7,934 bases of DNA. It comes from JAXDBV01 sp034678415 (GTDB lineage Bacteria > Bacteroidota > Bacteroidia > Bacteroidales > VadinHA17). The notes beneath the pieces were generated by a model that was not told where the DNA came from, ran no database searches, and saw nothing but the letters and a program-made list of their open reading frames with translations. Below are positions 6,786 to 7,934 of this stretch, piece by piece; within the stretch, counting starts at the first letter, position 1, and every line of letters begins with the position of its first letter. A program made the position numbers and the translations under genes. The stretch covers positions 1 to 7,934 of the forward strand of contig JAXDBV010000356.1 of the NCBI GenBank assembly GCA_034678415.1, given 5' to 3'.

Positions 6786-6802
6786 ATTCTTTAAAAGGGT
6801 TT

Positions 6803-6837
6803 TCCTTCACGGGCAACCAATGATGAACAGTGAAGGA
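6803..6837 (-). other. 8-bp inverted repeat shortly after the CNNM/CorC-family stop codon
   Basis: TCCTTCAC (6803-6810) and GTGAAGGA (6830-6837) form a perfect 8-bp stem with a 19-base loop, starting 24 bases beyond the stop codon on the minus strand. The minus-strand sequence after the stem is AAACCCTTTTAAAG, not an immediate T-run, so it is a weak terminator candidate. It may instead be a 3'-end stabilising hairpin, with real termination at 6660-6701. AGGAG (6834-6838) could alternatively pair with CTCCT (6847-6851). Confidence 0.35.
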
Positions 6838-6861
6838 GCGCCTTGACTCCTCCGGGTAGGA

Positions 6862-7934
6862 TCAGTTGCCTCCCAGGGTGAGCTTAACCAGTTCAAGGCG
6901 CGTTTTTGTAACCTTCAGCACCTTGAACTCATACGGAGGAATTGTTATGATCTCATTCAGCTGCGGCAGGTTGCTGTGATGAAAAAGAATAAATCCGGCA
7001 ATGGTTTCATACTCATCCGTTTCAGGGAATCCCAGCCCGTATTTCTCGTTCACATAATCGATCTCCAGCCGGCCTGAAAAAATGTACTCTGTTTCGCTGA
7101 TCATCTTGTCAACGAGCATATGTTTGTCATGCTCATCCTCAATCTCCCCGAAGATCTCCTCCAGGATATCTTCCACGGTCACCAGGCCCGATGTGCTGCC
7201 GAATTCATCCACCACCAGCGCCATGCTTTTCTTCTCCTTCATCAGCATCTCCAGCAGCTTATTGGCCGGCATGGCCTCAGGTACTACCGAGAGACTAACC
7301 AGCTTGGGCCTGATGCTCCTCGGATTCTTTATCAGCTCCTTGGCATTGACGTAACCAATCATGTTTTCAACCGAATCCTTGTACACCAGCAGTTTTGAAA
7401 GGCCTGTCTCAACAAAAGTATGCCTGATCTCGTCCACGGGCGTGCTCTCTTCAATGGCAATCATTTCTGTACGGGGAATCATGCATTCCCTCACCTTCAC
7501 CTTGGCAAAATCGAGCGCGTTCTGGAAAATCCGGATATTATGGTCTATATCCGGACCCGCATCAGCCTCCCCCAGGCTCTCGCTCACCAGGTTGTCTATA
7601 TCGATCTTGCCGAAAAAAGTGGGATTCATCTGCCGGTTGATGCCGACACGCAAAACATACTTCAATAAGAAGTTTGCCAGTGCAATGGAGAAGATACAGA
7701 CAGGATAAAAAAGTATGTAAAAGAAGAAGACCGGCACCGACAGGACGTTCAGCACCTTGTTTGCACGGTTCCTGAACAGCAGCTTGGGGAGGAACTCCCC
7801 GGTAATCAATATGATGATGGTAGCGATAAGTGTCTGGAGAATAAGAATGGTGCTCTCGGAAGAGGTGACCTTTAACAACAGGGGATCCAGCAATACCGCC
7901 ATGGCAATCCCATAAATAACCAGCACAATGTTAT
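6862..7934 (-). CDS. CNNM/CorC-family membrane protein (DUF21, CBS pair, CorC_HlyC), N-terminus beyond window
   Basis: The frame stays open to the window edge, so the true start is outside; the GTG at 7926 is internal. Numbering from it, 354 residues are visible. Hydrophobic segments at about 1-18, 27-42 and 60-90, with the GEFLPK motif (43-48), belong to the DUF21/CNNM transmembrane domain. A CBS pair follows (about 146-262) with the family strings CMIPRTEM (148-155) and VVDEFGSTSGLVTVEDILEE (238-257), then IFGEIEDEHD. The last about 75 residues form the CorC_HlyC domain, ending near LVKLTLGGN. Relatives include bacterial CorC/MpfA-type Mg2+ transporters, proteins labelled hemolysin, and GldE of gliding Bacteroidota. 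I leave the symbol empty because the visible part does not separate GldE from general CorC homologues. A role in divalent cation export with nucleotide sensing by the CBS pair is family knowledge. Placement just upstream of a ppiD-like gene on the same strand is consistent with Bacteroidota, but a terminator and a promoter separate the two. Confidence 0.9.
   Translation of the reverse strand, partial: NIVLVIYGIAMAVLLDPLLLKVTSSESTILILQTLIATIIILITGEFLPKLLFRNRANKVLNVLSVPVFFFYILFYPVCIFSIALANFLLKYVLRVGINRQMNPTFFGKIDIDNLVSESLGEADAGPDIDHNIRIFQNALDFAKVKVRECMIPRTEMIAIEESTPVDEIRHTFVETGLSKLLVYKDSVENMIGYVNAKELIKNPRSIRPKLVSLSVVPEAMPANKLLEMLMKEKKSMALVVDEFGSTSGLVTVEDILEEIFGEIEDEHDKHMLVDKMISETEYIFSGRLEIDYVNEKYGLGFPETDEYETIAGFILFHHSNLPQLNEIITIPPYEFKVLKVTKTRLELVKLTLGGN

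Larger units (their letters stand above)
6589..6861. other. 273-base intergenic region between two minus-strand genes
   Basis: No ORF here is credible: the longest start-to-stop frames confined to it are very short (for example about 16 codons from ATG 6744 on the + strand), and none has family-like sequence. The region holds the ppiD-like 5' leader and -7 box (6589-6632), a probable terminator (6660-6701) and two further inverted-repeat structures (6728-6785, 6803-6837). I see no tRNA cloverleaf, no SRP-RNA core motif and no tandem repeat. Confidence 0.6.

Noticed and set aside
6716..6792. Tiny plus-strand frames (12-16 codons) and minus-strand mini-ORFs in the intergenic gap as a leader peptide or small protein
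   Set aside because: They are too short, lack a recognisable pattern, and lie inside the inverted-repeat region. Nothing separates them from chance.

Overview
The window looks like a chromosomal housekeeping segment from a member of the phylum Bacteroidota, most likely a Bacteroidales- or Marinilabiliales-like organism of medium GC. Three things point there. The division genes run murC-ftsQ-ftsA-ftsZ with a YqeY-family gene directly after ftsZ. FtsZ has a long tail with a PAYVRRN motif well inside the C-terminus. A TAnnTTTG-type -7 box, the known Bacteroidota promoter element, lies upstream of the PpiD-like gene. Assignment below phylum is inference.

Layout, left to right. Positions 1-4419 (+ strand) hold the end of the division and cell-wall (dcw) cluster: the 3' end of murC, then ftsQ (4-base ATGA overlap with murC), ftsA (4 bases after ftsQ), ftsZ (42-base gap) and a GatB/YqeY-domain gene (25-base gap). 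These are probably co-transcribed. MurC makes UDP-MurNAc-L-Ala for peptidoglycan. FtsQ is a membrane scaffold, FtsA tethers FtsZ to the membrane, and FtsZ forms the ring. The YqeY protein is not a known division protein and may simply ride in the operon.

Positions 4420-4458 separate two converging transcription units and contain a compact hairpin with T-rich flanks on both strands, a good candidate for a bidirectional terminator. Positions 4459-6588 (- strand) encode a membrane-anchored periplasmic parvulin-type foldase (PpiD/SurA-like). Positions 6862-7934 (- strand, 5' end beyond the window) encode a DUF21/CBS-pair/CorC_HlyC membrane protein of the CNNM/CorC family, to which GldE also belongs.

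The 273-base gap 6589-6861 between these two minus-strand genes holds no convincing ORF but is dense in inverted repeats. These include a probable terminator for the CNNM/CorC gene, a -7-like promoter box for the PpiD-like gene, and two further potential stem structures of unknown role.

I find no mobile element, CRISPR array, tRNA, rRNA, broken gene or obviously foreign block, and no evidence of a new multi-gene system. The points most worth a second look are the structured 6670-6840 intergenic segment, the unusual FtsZ tail, and the Trp-rich C-terminal helix of FtsA.
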